Below are positions 13,429-13,526 of a stretch of 13,526 nt of DNA, piece after piece. Origin of the DNA: Clostridia bacterium (GTDB lineage: Bacteria; Bacillota_A; Clostridia; UMGS1883); contig JAFUJZ010000018.1 of the NCBI GenBank assembly GCA_017467965.1, positions 1 through 13,526 on the forward strand. Reading direction: 5' to 3'. Position numbers and translations under genes: made by a program. Within the stretch, counting starts at the first letter, position 1. Each line of letters begins with the position of its first letter. The notes beneath the pieces were generated by a model. It saw nothing but the letters and a program-made list of their open reading frames with translations. It made no database searches and had not been told where the DNA came from.

Positions 13429-13526
13429 AGTTTTCTCATCCTTTCATAATATATTGTTGACCCGAAATCTTTGTTCGGATCCGACACCGAAAATTTTGAT
13501 CAGCTTACAATTATACCGCAAAAATG
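13429..13526 (-). promoter_or_regulatory. rpsM leader with a -10 element at the window edge
   Basis: A perfect TATAAT (minus strand, 13510-13515) lies about 75 nt before the TSS-to-start leader of rpsM; its -35 would fall just outside the window. The leader contains a 10-bp perfect palindrome TCGGATCCGA (around 13475-13484) and no open reading frame. This may be an internal promoter plus a structured ribosomal leader, but only half of the promoter is visible. Confidence 0.4.

Noticed and set aside
13429..13526. rpmJ (L36) upstream of rpsM
   Set aside because: I looked for the short basic L36 frame with its Cys/His residues on the minus strand and found none in the remaining bases.

Overview
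The window looks like chromosome of a low-to-moderate-GC, spore-forming Firmicute of the class Clostridia. Three things point there: the gene order rpsM-rpsK-rpsD-rpoA-rplQ, spore-associated families (a YpeB homologue and a SpoVB/YtgP-like flippase), and AGGAGG-type ribosome binding sites with consensus sigma-A promoters and many U-tailed hairpin terminators. I cannot assign a genus. No phage, transposon, CRISPR or integrase gene is visible.

Layout. 1-346: rpsT (minus), divergent from a two-gene plus-strand unit at 542-2916 encoding a DUF624/YesL-like membrane protein and a MOP-superfamily (SpoVB/MurJ-like) flippase. 3085-3357: an HU DNA-binding protein with its own promoter and terminator. 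3447-4571: a CDF metal-cation exporter. It converges on ypeB (4604-5917, minus), with both stop codons inside one shared 20-bp terminator stem. 6015-6809 (minus): a CPBP intramembrane protease, divergent from a plus-strand pair at 6959-9294. That pair is a secreted SLH-domain protein with a long acidic Ser/Thr/Pro/Glu repeat tail, followed 5 nt later by an HPr-kinase-like P-loop protein. 9327-10310 (minus): a lipoprotein with a degenerate polysaccharide-deacetylase (NodB-like) domain behind a perfect consensus promoter. 10445-10521 (minus): tRNA-Arg(CCG). 10656-13428 (minus): the rpsM-rpsK-rpsD-rpoA-rplQ operon, ending in a strong terminator.

Themes. The right end is translation/transcription housekeeping. 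The middle is mostly envelope and spore-surface biology (flippase, YpeB, CPBP protease, SLH protein, pseudo-deacetylase lipoprotein), arranged as small separately terminated units. Every intergenic gap is under 200 nt and is mostly accounted for by promoters, ribosome binding sites and terminators.

The most interesting candidates for something undescribed are the SLH/acidic-repeat protein coupled to an HPr-kinase-like protein, and the NodB-like lipoprotein that appears to have lost its metal-binding residues. Functions proposed for these are inference. All family calls were made by reading motifs, not by database search.
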